A stretch of DNA of 64,000 bases, from positions 893,001 through 957,000 of the forward strand of contig NW_020167529.1 in the NCBI RefSeq assembly GCF_001641265.1, written 5' to 3'. This DNA is from Pseudogymnoascus destructans (lineage: Eukaryota > Ascomycota > Leotiomycetes > Thelebolales > Thelebolaceae). The notes beneath the pieces are model-generated. The model worked only from the letters and a program-made list of their open reading frames with translations. It was not told the DNA's origin and did not search any database. A program made the position numbers and the translations under genes. Below, piece after piece: positions 33,059 to 44,670 of the stretch (position 1 is its first letter; every line of letters begins with the position of its first letter).

Positions 33059-34955
33059 ATGGACTACTCATCTTCCTTACATGATGGGGATAACCCAGCT
33101 GAAGCATCGCCATGGGGCTCATCACCAGCTCCATCGCCACAGCACAATAGGACTAGTTTCAACCCTACGCCAGAAGCGCCCGGTTCGCCCGTGTACGGCC
33201 AAAATCGAGAACATGGCGACAACTACACAAGTGACTCGGGTATTGCCGCAGGGCCTGGTCTGTCAGATGAAGCTGATAATGCTCATGCGTATGGCCAAGG
33301 ACAGGGTGGTACTGAGTCAAACGCGGAACATCCAGCTCAACAACCTGGTGAACAGCAACCGGGAGGCCATTCACAACAGCAGCGACAGGCTCACCCGAGC
33401 CAAGATGCACAAAGACAGCAAGAAGCTTCTCAGCCTGCTGTTAGACAAGGTCCCCATTACAAATTGCAGGCAAAGATAACTGGCTTGGAACGAGTTGGTC
33501 GCAAGGATCCTATATTGCGATTTGACGTTCATGTACGTGTGCCGTTTGTCTGGCTATTTATTCCAGGCGCCCGATGTTAACTAAAGCAGACCAATCTTCC
33601 GGCTTTCCGAACTACACAGTTTCGTGATGTGCGCCGCACTCACTCGGAATTTATCAAACTCGCAGACCATTTAATTTCCTCGAACCCCGAAGCAATCGTC
33701 CCAGCTGTGCCACCGGCACTGACTTCCGCTGGTGCAGGCACTGATGAGGACGAGGCGCGCGTGAAGGCATCGTTACAACGCTGGCTTAATTATGTTTGCG
33801 GAAATGATGTATTAATGCGCGATGATGAGATGGTACTTTTCGTGGAGAGCGATTATGGATACAGCCCTATGGTAAAACGGAAACAACCTGCGACTGGTGT
33901 TCGGCGGAAGGTCATCAAGCAATTTGCTCCACCCCCTGATGATACCCCAGAACTGGAAGATGCGCGCCCTGCTATCAAACAGTTCTACTTGGGCACAATG
34001 GACGCTGGACACAAGGTGGATAAACTTGTCAAGGCCCGCAAAGGTAAGTCATTAGGTCTTCATTTATAACATCTATTAACAGGGCGTAGGACTTGGATTG
34101 GCCGAATCTGACTTTGGGGTTAAACTTGGAACTATGAGTACTCAGGAATTACACGGTGGATTAGCAAATGCATACCGCAAGCTGGGAAAAACTATCCAAA
34201 CAACGGGCGACTACCATGCTGCTCAAGGAACTGCCGAAGCTACCACAATCGGAGATCCTCTCGCGTACAATTCGGAAGACGCCTTTATTGTCAAGGAAAC
34301 TCTTACCAACCGTCACATTCTGATGCGCGAGCTCTTACAAGCCGAGATCCTATCCAAGTCCAAGGTTGACGCTGCCGACCGCCTCAAAGTGTCATCATCC
34401 GTGAAGCGCGAGAAGGTTGATGAAGCTATTGCGGCCATGGATAAGGCTCGTTCTAACGAACTTCACTTACGCTCGAAGACGCAGCGTGTGACTACGAATT
34501 TAGTTCAAGAGACTCGTCGCTGGTTCAACCGCACCACCATCGATATGCGCGTGTCTCTACGTGAGTATGTGCTCCGGGAGATCGAGGCAGAGCGCAGAAC
34601 TCTTGCTACACTTGAAACTATTCGCCCCGACATACGCGCTATTGATTCATCTGGTGGACTCAGCAGACTGGGGAGAGAATCACACCCAGCAGCACGACGT
34701 GCCAACTTAGCTGCCAGCCAGGGGCCGAAGGGTGACGCTTGGAGTGGAGTGCCAAGGAGACCGGACGCCAGTCGCAATGTCTCCAATACCATAGTACCTG
34801 GCGTCGATGAAGAAACAGCAGAGAGCAGCGCTGGGAGAGGTCGAGAATTAAGCGGCGATAGTTCAGGGGGCTTAGCTGGAGTGAAGGAAGAGGAGGACGA
34901 TGACCGTGTCGATGCTAGAAATGCGGCTAGTCGTTTGGCTACCAGCACTTTTTAG
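33059..34955 (+). CDS. vps17: Retromer sorting-nexin subunit Vps17
   Basis: Vps17 pairs with Vps5 to form the PX-BAR dimer of the retromer coat that retrieves cargo from endosome to Golgi. Exons 33059-33532, 33590-34043 and 34090-34955, 597 aa. The last acceptor is the second AG (CGTAG), which is needed to keep the frame (VKARK|GLGLAESDFGVKLG). A Gln/His-rich disordered N-terminus (residues 1-130) precedes the PX domain (HYKLQAKITGLERVGRKDPI, then RRTHSEFIKLADHL and WLNYVCGNDVLMRDDEMVLF). The C-terminal helical BAR region (LANAYRKLGKTIQTTGDYHA to YVLREIEAERRTLATLE) is followed by an acidic tail. Domain order and length are those of fungal Vps17. Confidence 0.93.
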
Positions 34956-35181
34956 TTGAAATACCATCTCTGCTTCAAAGGCCTCAGCTTATTCCGTGTG
35001 TTGTATAGAGAGGAATGTTGTACATAGTCTTGTCCCCCAAGTGATACATAAATACATAAATACTCGTGGCGCTCAAAAGTTATAAAAACATTTACTATAG
35101 ATACTAGAAAACGAAGCTATTCTAGTATTTTTTCAGAGAAGGAATTAAAGAGAAAGATTATTAATTTTATGATTTCTAATA

Positions 35182-37041
35182 ACGGGCATGTATAACGAAA
35201 GTGCCAAACAAGTGAAAGTGCCAAAATATCGCGACTACCCCATAAGAATTGCGATAAATCCACCACAACAATATAAATTAATTAAAACTACTCGGAGTCC
35301 TCTTCCTCAGACCTGTCTATTACAATCTGATAAGTGCGCGCATTGTGTCCAGTCTCACCACACTTGCCACAGCGACGTGCATGGGTTTCTTCCCTTGGCT
35401 TCCGACCACTACTTGCCCTTATTTCTTGCTCTACTTGCTGCACAACGTCCCTCTCGTCCTGTAGCTCCTGTGCTACCTGTTGACTAAGTGATCCTCCTTG
35501 CTGTAGTCGTGTTTTTTTAGCTCTCCGGCGCTTGCTTAGCACTTCATTTGCCTGTCGCAGGTTTTGGTTCTCTGCTTTTAACAATGCTAATTGATGCATT
35601 ATTTGCGATGCACCCTTTGTAAACTGGTCAACAGCTGCATAGATTGAGGTTGGAGAGCTATTTTGATGATGCGCAATTCAGTTTTTAATGAAAGTAGACT
35701 GTGATACAGCTTCAGTTGGGTTATTTGGTGTCTGAGAAACCCATGGTTGAGCGGTGTTTGGGCGAGAGGTTGGAGGTGTTGGCGTCTTAAACCTAAGGTC
35801 AAGTGTAGATATTACACTCTCAGGGCTAAATGGAAGAAGCCCAGCACCTCGGAACCCTCCCTGAATATTGCTTTCTGTCATTGCAATGTTAAATGCAGCG
35901 TGGAAGGCAGGAAAGAAGTCATCCTTAGTAATGTGAATAATATGAGCCCGCATCATATCTTCAATTTGCCGACCGTAAGCTCTCTTTAATGGGCCAAAAC
36001 AGCCAACATCAAGTGGTTGGAGTATATGGGAAGAGTGAGCAGGCATACAAAGCGTAATAATGTTGTGTTCTTTGCAGTCCTCCTCAAACTTGTCTGAGTG
36101 GTGGCTCTCATGACCATCAAGGACTAACAAGCGATAACCACCAACACTCCGGGGCTTTGTGTGCTTCTCAAAATGCTGAATCCAATCCATACCTCTCTCG
36201 TTTGTAGTCCAGCCATTTGCAGTAACAGCGATTACCCAATCTGCTGGAAATCCGCTATTCTCATACCAAGATGCAAGGTGGTTTTTACCTGCCACAATGA
36301 CAAATGGCGGCACTGCCCAACCTTGAGAACTAACGCCTTGGATTACTGTAACCCATTCCCGATTGCCAGGCTGCACCTTTTTTGCCTTTGCCCGCCCATC
36401 TGAGCTCGTTACTACCGTTGCGCTTGAGATGACGCCCATCATAAACCCAGTCTCATCAAAGTTGTAGATATCTGCATTGTTGATGCCATACTTTAGAATT
36501 GTGTTCCATACAAGCTCAAACCAGCCACGAATGACTTCTGGATCTTCGCACTTAGCCCTCTGGTAGTCGTATTTTCGCTGGAAGCGTGTCCGGAGCTCTA
36601 CATGGCGCTTAACAAAGTTTGAAGCCCAACGTGACCCGACGCGTGGCGCGTCGCGTGTTGCAAGTAGTCGATTAGCCATATCTTCAACAATAGACAACTG
36701 AGGAGGGAACCCTTTAGCAGCTAAGTCAAGTATATACTGAACAAGAACTGATTCCTCTAGGTTACTTAATTTCCGTAAGTTGGCTTGGATATCGCGTCGT
36801 GAAGGTACGCCTTGTAAACGGTGACGTAGCTTGCGGTGGTCTACGGAATAGATCCTAGCTGCAACTCGAAGGCGCAAATTTGGGTCGCTTTGCATAGCTT
36901 GGATAGCTAGCACTAATTTGCTTTCATCATTTTTATGGCGCATGTTTTGTTGTGGAGGAATTTAACATTTAGTTGGGGGGGTTGGTCACCGCATGATTTT
37001 GGCACTTTCGCTTGTTTGGCACTTTCGTTATACATGCACGT
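35182..37041 (-). mobile_element. Fot1/pogo-type DNA transposon, full length with TIRs
   Basis: A 1860-bp element flanked by TA (35180-35181 and 37042-37043), the pogo/Fot1 target. Terminal inverted repeats of about 45 bp (35182-35226 and 36997-37041) begin ACGKGCATGTATAACG and contain the doubled motif GAAAGTGCCAAA. They differ at very few positions. The transposase fills the interior on the minus strand. Size, target and DDD transposase are those of the Fot1 group. Confidence 0.92.
35288..36943 (-). pseudogene. Fot1/pogo transposase with one internal stop
   Basis: From ATG 36943: a helix-turn-helix and CENP-B-type DNA-binding region (VRYILDL-like: LVQYILDLAAKGFPPQ; WASNFVKRHVELRTRF), then a DDE/DDD nuclease core with YNFDETGFMMG, LLVLDGHESH and HSSHILQPLDVGCF. 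The frame is broken by a TGA at 35678-35680 and then continues in the same frame to 35288. It ends in a coiled-coil-like stretch and a zinc knuckle CGKCGETGHNART in which the fourth ligand appears as Tyr. A single CGA-to-TGA change explains the stop. Without it the protein would be 551 aa. A 421-aa product is still possible and keeps all three catalytic acids. Confidence 0.85.
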
Positions 37042-37125
37042 TAACGTATTTCCCAATTGAACCATGCACCCGGTCGAACCGTGCAAAATAACCACCAAAA
37101 CGCGTCTTCCTTCCATACAACTAAT

Positions 37126-38281
37126 ATGTCTCCAATTCAAGCTTATTCTTCTAATCAAGAAGGTAGGATTCTTTTAGCTATACAAGCAATTAAATTATAT
37201 CAATTTCGAAGCGTACGAGCTGCTGCAATAGCATACGATATACCTCCTCAAACCCTTTGTGAAAGGCTTACTTCTCAAGAAGAGGAGGCTATTGTACGAT
37301 ACATTCTCGACCTTGATTCGCGTGGATTCCCACCTCAGCCAGCTGCTGTACAAGAAATGGCGGACCTACTCCTCGCTGAACTCGACGCGTCACCTGTAGG
37401 TAAGAATTGGACCTCGAACTTTATCACGCGTCGTACGGAGATTAAAACGAAGTTCGGACGAAAATACGACTATAAAAGAGCTCTTTGTGAAGATCCATTG
37501 ATTATCAGAGACTGGTTTAAGCTCGTACGAAACATGGTCGCAAAGTACGGAATTCAAGAGGAGGATATATACAACTTTGATGAAGCTGGATTCTTAATGG
37601 GAATGATTGCTACTGCTAAAGTAGTCACTAGCTCAGAGTCAAGGAATCGTCCGAAAGCTACACAGCCAGGAAATCGAGAATGGGTGTCAATTATACAAGG
37701 AATCAACTCGTATGGGTGGTCAATTCCTCCATTCATTATTTTCAAAGGAGCAACCCACCTCTCGTCATGGTATAACGACGACGAGGTACAACTCCCACGC
37801 GATTGGGTGATTACATTAAGTGAAAACGGGTGGACTACAAATGCAATTGGTTTTGAGTGGATTCAGCATTTTGAGAAACATACTCAGAGTCGTACGAAAG
37901 GAGTATATCGTCTCCTAATTCTTGATGGCCACGAGTCACATATTTCAGTTGAATTCCAACAGTATTGTCAAGAGCATCTAATTATTACCCTCTGTATGCC
38001 ACCATATTCATCACACCTCCTCCAGCCTCTTGATGTTGGGTGTTTTAGCCCACTAAAGTCCTCGTACGGAAAGCAGGTCGAGGGTCTCGTACGACTCCGT
38101 ATTCACCATATCACAAAGCTTGAGTTCCTCTCTGCCTTTAAATAAGCGTATAAAGTTGCATTTACAGAGCAGAATATTAAGAGTGGCTTTCGAGCAACAG
38201 GTAATTATAATAATCTTTATAGTAAATAAACTACTAACTTAGTTATAGGGTTAGTTCCATACGATCCAAATACTGTCCTTT
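37126..38281 (+). pseudogene. Second Fot1/pogo-type transposase, truncated
   Basis: Related to but clearly different from the neighbouring transposase. Motifs: EEEAIVRYILDLDSRGFPPQ, YNFDEAGFLMGM, LLILDGHESH and YSSHLLQPLDVGCFSPLK, so all three catalytic acids are present. A TAA at 38143-38145 interrupts FLSAFK*AYKVAFTEQ (CAA to TAA would explain it). A 48-nt GT-AG intron with a TACTAAC branch site (38201-38248) then joins RATG to LVPYDPNTVL. The 3' end is lost at 38282 where the LTR of element B begins. Its 5' side abuts the first pogo element, so its left TIR is not recognised with confidence. Confidence 0.82.
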
Positions 38282-38539
38282 TGTAAGGACACAGGGCACC
38301 CAGCTCACAGTAATAGCATATGAGAGTGCGAGTCGGAGGCTAAACGGATGCTATCCTATAGGTCTACTACGAAGGATACAAAAAAGATGATCGGGGAACC
38401 CCGTGAGTCGATTGTCTCAAGTACCCGAAACCCATCCGACTCGGTTCCGACTCGGTTAGCCCACCCAAATGATCACACCTGACGCTCCAGCTACCCAGAG
38501 TCTACTCCCTAGAATGAGAGACAAGAAGGCATCCTTACA
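38282..38539 (-). repeat. LTR of element B, copy 1
   Basis: Related over its length to 42381-42628; both begin TGTAAGGACACAGGGCACCC and end GGCATCCTTACA. Confidence 0.85.
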
Positions 38540-39150
38540 CTACCCCCCTCCTAAGAGAGTGCTTTGTCCGCAAAGCATGCCATCAGGGTCCTTTCCGTAA
38601 CCTCTCTGAATGGTATCCGTAAGCTGGGCGTTCCTTGTTGGTGAAAATTCTGGCGGTACGTGCATCGGGAACTCCTCCGTTTGTACAATGTGTCGGGAAA
38701 GTGCTTTGTGTGCGGAGGTGGCTGTTCTTGAAGGGTACCGTAACACCACCTCGTGGAATGCGACACTGGAGTTGGCTTTGTTCAATCTCACTTTCCATCT
38801 TGGTGATCCGAATGGGCACCGGGAAGTATCCACTAAGAGTTGGAGTTGAACCTTCATAAATGTGAAAGGGGAAGTGATCGCGCTAGCCCAATTCAGAATT
38901 TATTGTTGTAAGCCCAACATTTGAGTACTCCGTTTCGCCCACCTCTTCCTGTTTTTCTTTTACAACAACAACGCCACAGTATCCACGTCGAGACTGGTAA
39001 GTGGCCCCCCCCCATTCCTATAGCTGTATACTAACTGGTTGTTTTAGAATAGAACAATCCACCCGAACGAGTAGGTGATGGGAACGCGCTCGGCGCACAA
39101 GTGATAACGTGGGCTTGGCTGACGGGAACACAGATCGCGAACAATTGACG

Positions 39151-39608
39151 ATGCCGATTCCCATGCCTGCCGGAGCCCTCTCGGTCGCTTTCCGGGTCCT
39201 GTGTCTGCGCTGCCTTCGGGCCAAAGCTCGGAGCGTCCCGGCGCATGATTGCGTCTGGTCTGCTTCGAGCTCAAAGTGCGAGTACTGCACTATGCAGCAC
39301 TCCACCTGTGTCCCGGTGAGTTTCCTTGTGGTGTTCTGTTGGTTGGTTGGCTGTTGCTAACCATTTGGGTGAATAGCTGCCCTGGTTCCTCGATGAGGAA
39401 TACCACGCCCTCGTCGCCGCGGAAACTGCCATCCCTCTCGTCGCCGCAGACATCGCGGCCGCTGCCTCGGAGGCAAATCGGGTGGCCCTCGTGGCTGCCC
39501 AAAGTGTTCCCAAGTTCCGTTCCGTCGCGGAGCGCGACTCCTACGAGGAGCTCGGCGCCACGCGCGCCGCCATCGAGGCGGGTATGGGTGTGAGTATACC
39601 CCTGTCCT
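39151..39608 (+). CDS. Antisense accessory gene of element B: cysteine-cluster protein (3' truncated)
   Basis: Lies inside the 3' LTR of element B, opposite to the inferred gag-pol direction. Exon 1 is 39151-39315; after a GTGAGT...AATAG intron exon 2 is 39377-39589. A further GTGAGT donor follows at 39590, but the next exon is lost to the LTR at 39609. The 126 visible residues contain a cysteine cluster (VLCLRCLRAKARSV, then SSKCEYCTMQHSTCVP) followed by an Ala-rich helical region (EEYHALVAAETAIPLVAADI). Cysteine spacing suggests a zinc-binding module of fungal C6 style, but it is not a canonical Zn2Cys6. A start at 39109 is also open. No function can be assigned. Confidence 0.6.
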
Positions 39609-40515
39609 TGTCATACTGACATTCGTTGCACTCAGTTTGCTATCAAACTCAAGAGCAAACTTGGAAATCTCCTCCTCAAACCTACAAGTCACTATACATA
39701 TTTTGGCTTATCACACCAACAACAAGAGCAATACTACTCAACGATTGCTACAACCATCTATGATTCATTACACGTCATCGCTCCTTAGTTACTGGGCCGA
39801 TATTACCACATAGCATATCTCTACAACCCTCTATGATTCATTACATGACATCACTCATACTACCACATGACATATCTCTACCAACTAGAGGCTTAGGAGC
39901 ATCAACGATAGCTCTAAAAGCTCCTACGAACCTCTATGGTTCATTACACGTCATCGCTCTTTAGTTACCCACAAGATTGGTTAAGTTATGACATAATTTG
40001 TCTATGACATAATTTGTCTATAGGGGTACTCTGACCTTGGACCTCTTTTACTTCCTAAGGCTACAAACCTAAGAGATGGTTCTATGGGATTCTATTACGT
40101 CGACTACAGTTACCAAGCCTGGTAAGTCATGGAAAGTCATGGAAAATGAGAGAACTACACTCCTTTAGCATAAATAGGATTGCCCTTTCCTTAAGAAAGG
40201 GCAAGCAGACAATACAGTAAATCGACTATCACATACTTCCACGTCTTTTCCAAGCTTCCAAGCATTCATCTTGTTACTCCTTGTTTCTGAAAAGTCAGTG
40301 AGGTGTTAACCTCTGACTTACCCCTGAGTTCCCAGACTCAACATTTGTTGCAACTTGTCTGAACCACTTCACTACATCACACACCTGATTGCTGCGTTGT
40401 GAATAGTCTAAGCTACAACCCTTTGGCTCTGTTTCCTAAGACAGTGTGTTGTCTTAGTAAATTCATCCCTTCCTTGGGTGGCTAGATTCTCACATCTGGT
40501 GCACCCACCATTACA
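39609..40515 (+). mobile_element. Solo LTR, family A, copy 1
   Basis: Begins TGTCATACTGACATTCG and ends CCCACCATTACA, the same ends as the copies at 57403-58338 and, in reverse, 43407-44342. Length 907 bp against 936 in complete copies. Flanking pentamers do not match (GTCCT, TTATG), so this copy has lost its original junctions or recombined. Confidence 0.8.
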
Positions 40516-42007
40516 TTATGCCACTATTCCTAGTTTCCGTAAAGTCAATCAGAACTTAGAGGGCTTGTAGAACTGCCTACGTAGAATGAACCACTAGCAT
40601 TCTAAGCTCCTCCCTATCGTCATCATCTTGACCTTCATTAGGAGGCTGGATATATTGTTTAATGACCTCTTGTAGTACTATATCCCCCTTGCTATCTTGT
40701 ATACCCTCTTGTATTGTCTCCTCCACTAGGTTTAGAAAGTATGAAAGGTCCATTGCATCGTGAATTCGGCCGTGCTGTTGTACTTGGTTGTAAAGGTTAG
40801 TAAGAGGCGGAATGTGCTTGAGAGAAAGTTAGATCAGGTTTTTGATGATTGTGCTTTTGCAGAAGCAGTTGTAGATAGTTGTATTTAAGACATCGTGATA
40901 CCACGATCGGATGATCTAGCGAAGGGCAAGGTGTAAGTTAATAGTTTTAAGAGGATCTTCGTTGTTGTCGAAGGCATTTAGCATGAACGCAAGCCATTGT
41001 CGATGATAATGAGCTTTAAGGGAGGTAATAATGCCTTGGTCAAGGGCCTAGAATTGACTTGTTGCATTTGCTAGTAGCTAGATAATTTGTATATTTGAGG
41101 GCAGAGGCGTTGTTTCGACGGCAGCAATATGTGCTGAAAAGTTGTCCATTGTTAGCAGAATCTGTCTATAAGAGCCTATATGTAAATAGAAAGCTCTTAG
41201 CCATTCTGCCATAATAAACTGATTCATCCAAGCCTTCTTGTTCCATCGCCAATAACCTCCCATTGCTTCAACATTAATATACCAGAGTGCTCGAGGTTTC
41301 TTCGCCTTTCTAATAAACCAAAGTGGCATCCGATCAGCTCCTGTATAGTTTGTACAACAAACAACTGATATTCACTCCTTGTCCTTCTTAAATCCTAGCT
41401 ATGATATTGTTGAAAGACCTTTTGATGGAGTCAGCTTCCAAAAGAGCCTAGTTTCATCTATGTTATAAATGTCCTTCTCTTGATATTCCCCTACTATTGT
41501 ATCCTCTTCATTTCTTCCTCTGCTTGTGTAGAAACTGAGCTTATTTCACCATGTTAAGTATAACTCTTAATCTTATGTCGTCTTTTAAAATTCGAAACCC
41601 AGCCTTAAGAGAATTGAGGCGTAGGCTGGTTGTGGTATTGTGGAAGTTGCTCCCAAATCGTTTTAGCGCATAGTTGTAGTATATCGGTGCTTGTAACTCC
41701 TCCCTTGCTTTCAATAAGCTGCTGCCATTTAAAGAAGACTGCTTCAAGGTCAAACTAGGCAACAGCTTTGCGACAGTGAGTTGATTGCTGAATTGTGTTA
41801 ACAGGTATTGTATCGAGGTTGGCGTATCGAGAGCTTAAAGATTCGAAGGTTCTAAAGAACCAGTTGATAGAGGCTTTTTGCGAAGGCTTTGGTGACTGGT
41901 GAGCATACCAGTTTCGGAGTGCGTGACGCTGCTCAATCGTCATCGTAAATAGCTGATTTCGAGGCATCTTAGCCTATGTAATGTCAGTATAAGATGATAT
42001 CTCGAAG
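40516..42007 (-). pseudogene. Degenerate Tigger/pogo-like transposase remnant
   Basis: Broken minus-strand frames. 41755-41967 carries a DNA-binding N-terminus (MTIEQRHALRNWYAHQ); 41541-41762 continues it in another frame; 41078-41329 carries a nuclease-core part (LTMDNFSAH, the second catalytic Asp region). Many stops and frame changes. Sequence from 40516 to 41077 is probably its decayed 3' part and has no readable frame. It is a third, older transposase lineage, distinct from the two at 35288-38281. Confidence 0.7.
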
Positions 42008-42380
42008 CTATCAACAGCTTTCCATCCCCAAACAGACAGTCAAACAGAAAGTCTGAACCAAACCCTTGAACAACACATATGGAGTTATGTGAACCACCAA
42101 CGGGACAATTGGTTCAGATATTACCCATCGCAGTTCGCATATAACAGTGCGATGACTGGAGCAACAAAGACTCACCGTTCTTTGCCAATTACGGCTATTA
42201 GCCAGAGGCATATAGACAACCACGACCAGATGAATTGAGAGCAGAACAAGCTATGATTGCCTTGGAACAACTAAAATCATTCCATGAACAACTCGCGACA
42301 AACATACAATTCTTAAATGAACGATCTGCCACATATGCAAACATGAAGCGCAGTATAGAACCTGCCTTTAAGGAGGGGGA
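42008..42380 (+). pseudogene. Gypsy integrase fragment (G1-like)
   Basis: Translates, with interruptions, to the integrase C-terminal half seen in G1: FHPQTDGQTE-like start, SYVNHQ, FAYNSAMT, PFFANYGY and SFHEQLAT...NERSATYAN. It is in opposite orientation to G1 and stops at the LTR of element B copy 2 (42381). Confidence 0.8.
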
Positions 42381-42628
42381 TGTAAGGACACAGGGCACCC
42401 AGCTCATGGTAATAGCATATGGGAGTGTGAGTTGGAGGCTAAATGGATGCTATCCTATAGGTCTACTATGAAGGATACAAAAAAGATGGCGGGGTACCCC
42501 GTTGGGTCAATCCCCTTTAAGTATCCGAAACGGGTCCGACTCGGGTAACCTGCCTTAACTCTTACCATGTGACCGTAACTAGTCTGACTCAGATCCATTC
42601 CGTAACTGAGGGCAGAGGCATCCTTACA
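42381..42628 (-). repeat. LTR of element B, copy 2
   Basis: TGTAAGGA...TCCTTACA ends, divergent from copy 1 in sequence and 10 bp shorter. Confidence 0.82.
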
Positions 42629-42684
42629 CTACCCCCCCTCTTAAGAGAATATTTTGTCCGCGAAGCACGCTGTTCTACGTACTA

Positions 42685-42812
42685 CTTCTATCTTACTTCT
42701 ACTTCTACTTCTACCCTTATACATACTTCTATCCTTACTTATAATTATACTTCTACTTCTACCCTTATATATACTTCTATTCATACTTATAATTATACTT
42801 CTATTTCCGCAA
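42685..42812. repeat. ACTTCTACTTCTA / TACTTATAATTATA microsatellite
   Basis: Tandem ACTTCT units and two longer repeats (CCCTTATAnATACTTCTA), absent from the equivalent part of copy 1, so it expanded after the copies separated. Confidence 0.8.
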
Positions 42813-43019
42813 CATCTCCGAATGGTATCTGTGAGAAGAGCGTTCTATGTTGGCGGGAATTCCGTTAGTAATTGCCTCTGTAACAACCCCGTTTATGTGC
42901 CGTTTCGGGAAGGTGCTTTGTATGTGAAAACGATCATCCTAAAGTTGTGCCTTATCGACTCCGTTTAGTGTGCAAAACCAGAATTTGCTTTGTTCGATCT
43001 GAGGTTCATTCCTGGTGGT

Positions 43020-44492
43020 TGTAATGGTGGGTGCACCAGATGTGAGAATCTAGCCACCCAAGGAAGGGATGAATTTACTAAGACAACACACTGTCTTAGA
43101 AAACAGAGCCAAAGGGTCGTAGCTTAGACTATTCCACAACGCAGCAATCAGGTGTCTGATGTAGTGAAGTGGTTCAGACAAGTTGCAACAAATGTTGAGT
43201 CTGGGAACTCAGGGGTAAGTCAGAGGTTAACACCTCACTGACTTTTCAGAAACAAGGAGTAACAAGATGAATGCTTGGAAGCTTGGAAAAGACGTGGAAG
43301 TATGAGTGATGTCATGTAATGAATCATAGAGGGTTGTAGAGATATGCTATGTGGTAATATCGGCCCAGTAACTAAGGAGCGATGACGTGTAATGAATCAT
43401 AGATGGTGTAATGGTGGGTGCACCAGATATGAGAATCTAGCCACCCAAGGAAGGGATGAATTTACTAAGACAACACACTGTCTTAGGAAACAGAGCCAAA
43501 GGGTTGTAGCTTAGACTATTCCACAATGCAGCAATCAGGTGTATGATGTGGTGAAGTGGTTTAGACAAGTTGCAACAAATGTTGAGTCTGAGAACTCAGG
43601 GGTAAGTCAGAGGTTAGCACCTCACTGACTTTTCAAAAACAGAGAATAACAAGATCAATGCTTGGAAGCTTGGAAAAGACGTAGAAGTATGTGCTAGTCG
43701 ATTTACTGTATTGCCTGCTTGCCCTTTCTTAAGGAAAGGGCAATCCTATTTATGCCAAAGGAGTGTAGTTCTCTCATTTTCCATGACTTTCCATGACTAA
43801 CCAGGCTTGGTAAATGTATTAGAAATCAAGTGCGACCCACAACTAGCTTGCTAATCATGTAGTGAACGTAAGAGAATCCCATAGAACCATCTCTTGGGTT
43901 CCTAGCCTATAGGAAGTGAAAAGGAGGTCCAAGGTCAGAGTACCTATAGATAAATTATGTCATAACTTAACCAATCTTGTGGGTAACTAAGGAGCGATGA
44001 CGTGTAATGAATCATAGAGGGTTGTAGAAGCTTCTAGAGCTATCGTTCATGTTCCTAGGCCTCTAGTTGGTAGATATATGCCATGTGGTAGTATTGGCCC
44101 ACCCCCTTAAGGAGGAGATTTTCTTAATAACTTGTTCAATGAGTGTTCAAATGATATGCCGTGATGTATGTAGCATAAACAGATGTAGTAGAAGAGTTTG
44201 CAGCAATCGTTGAGTAGTATTGCTTCTGTTGTTGGTGTGATAAGCCAAGATATGTATGGTGACTTGTAGGTTTGAGGAGGAGATTTCTAAGTTTGCTCTT
44301 GAGTTTGATAGCAAACTGAGTGCAACGAATGTCAGTATGACAGATGGTTGTAGCAATTGTTGAATAGTATTGCTCTTGTTGTTGGTGTGATAAGCCAAAA
44401 TATGTATAGTGACTTGTAGGTTTGAGGAGGAGATTTCCAAGTTTGCTCTTGAGTTTGATAGCAAGCTGAGTGCAACGAATGTCAGTATGACA
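43020..44492 (-). mobile_element. Solo LTR, family A, copy 2 (outer), interrupted by copy 3
   Basis: Starts TGTAATGGTGGG and ends GTCAGTATGACA, flanked by GTGGT on both sides (43015-43019 and 44493-44497). After removing the nested copy it is only 532 bp, so it carries an internal deletion relative to the 936-bp form. Confidence 0.88.
43407..44342 (-). mobile_element. Solo LTR, family A, copy 3 (inner), complete
   Basis: 936 bp, with the same ends as the outer copy. Flanked by GATGG (43402-43406 and 44343-44347), which belongs to the outer LTR, so the insertion came later. Same length as the copy at 57403-58338. It has no coding sequence. Confidence 0.92.
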
Positions 44493-44670
44493 GTGGTCCG
44501 AGTGGACTCCGAACGGCATCTGCGAAGTGTTTAGGTTGAACTTTCCTAACTATGAAAGGAGAAGTGGCCGCGCTAACCCAATTCAGAGTTCATTGTTGTA
44601 AGCCAGAATATGAGTACGCAGCTGCGCCCACTTCCTCTTGTTTTCTTCAACAACAACACCAGCGACCACC

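Larger units (their letters stand above)
38282..39608 (-). mobile_element. Gypsy-type element B, copy 1: 3' LTR and inner flank only
   Basis: The LTR is 38282-38539 (258 bp), with ends TGTAAGGA and TCCTTACA forming an 8-bp terminal inverted repeat. On the minus strand a purine-rich tract (AGGAGGGGGGTAG) ends exactly where the LTR starts, as expected of a polypurine tract, so this is the 3' LTR of a minus-strand element. The interior to 39608 carries an antisense accessory gene but no gag or pol, because the element is cut by another LTR at 39609. It inserted into the second pogo transposase. Confidence 0.78.

Noticed and set aside
38282..42628. The two element-B LTRs as the ends of one 4.3-kb retroelement
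   Set aside because: Sequence downstream of both LTRs is homologous, both have a polypurine tract on the same side, the flanking pentamers differ, and they differ in length. They are two separate 3' LTRs.
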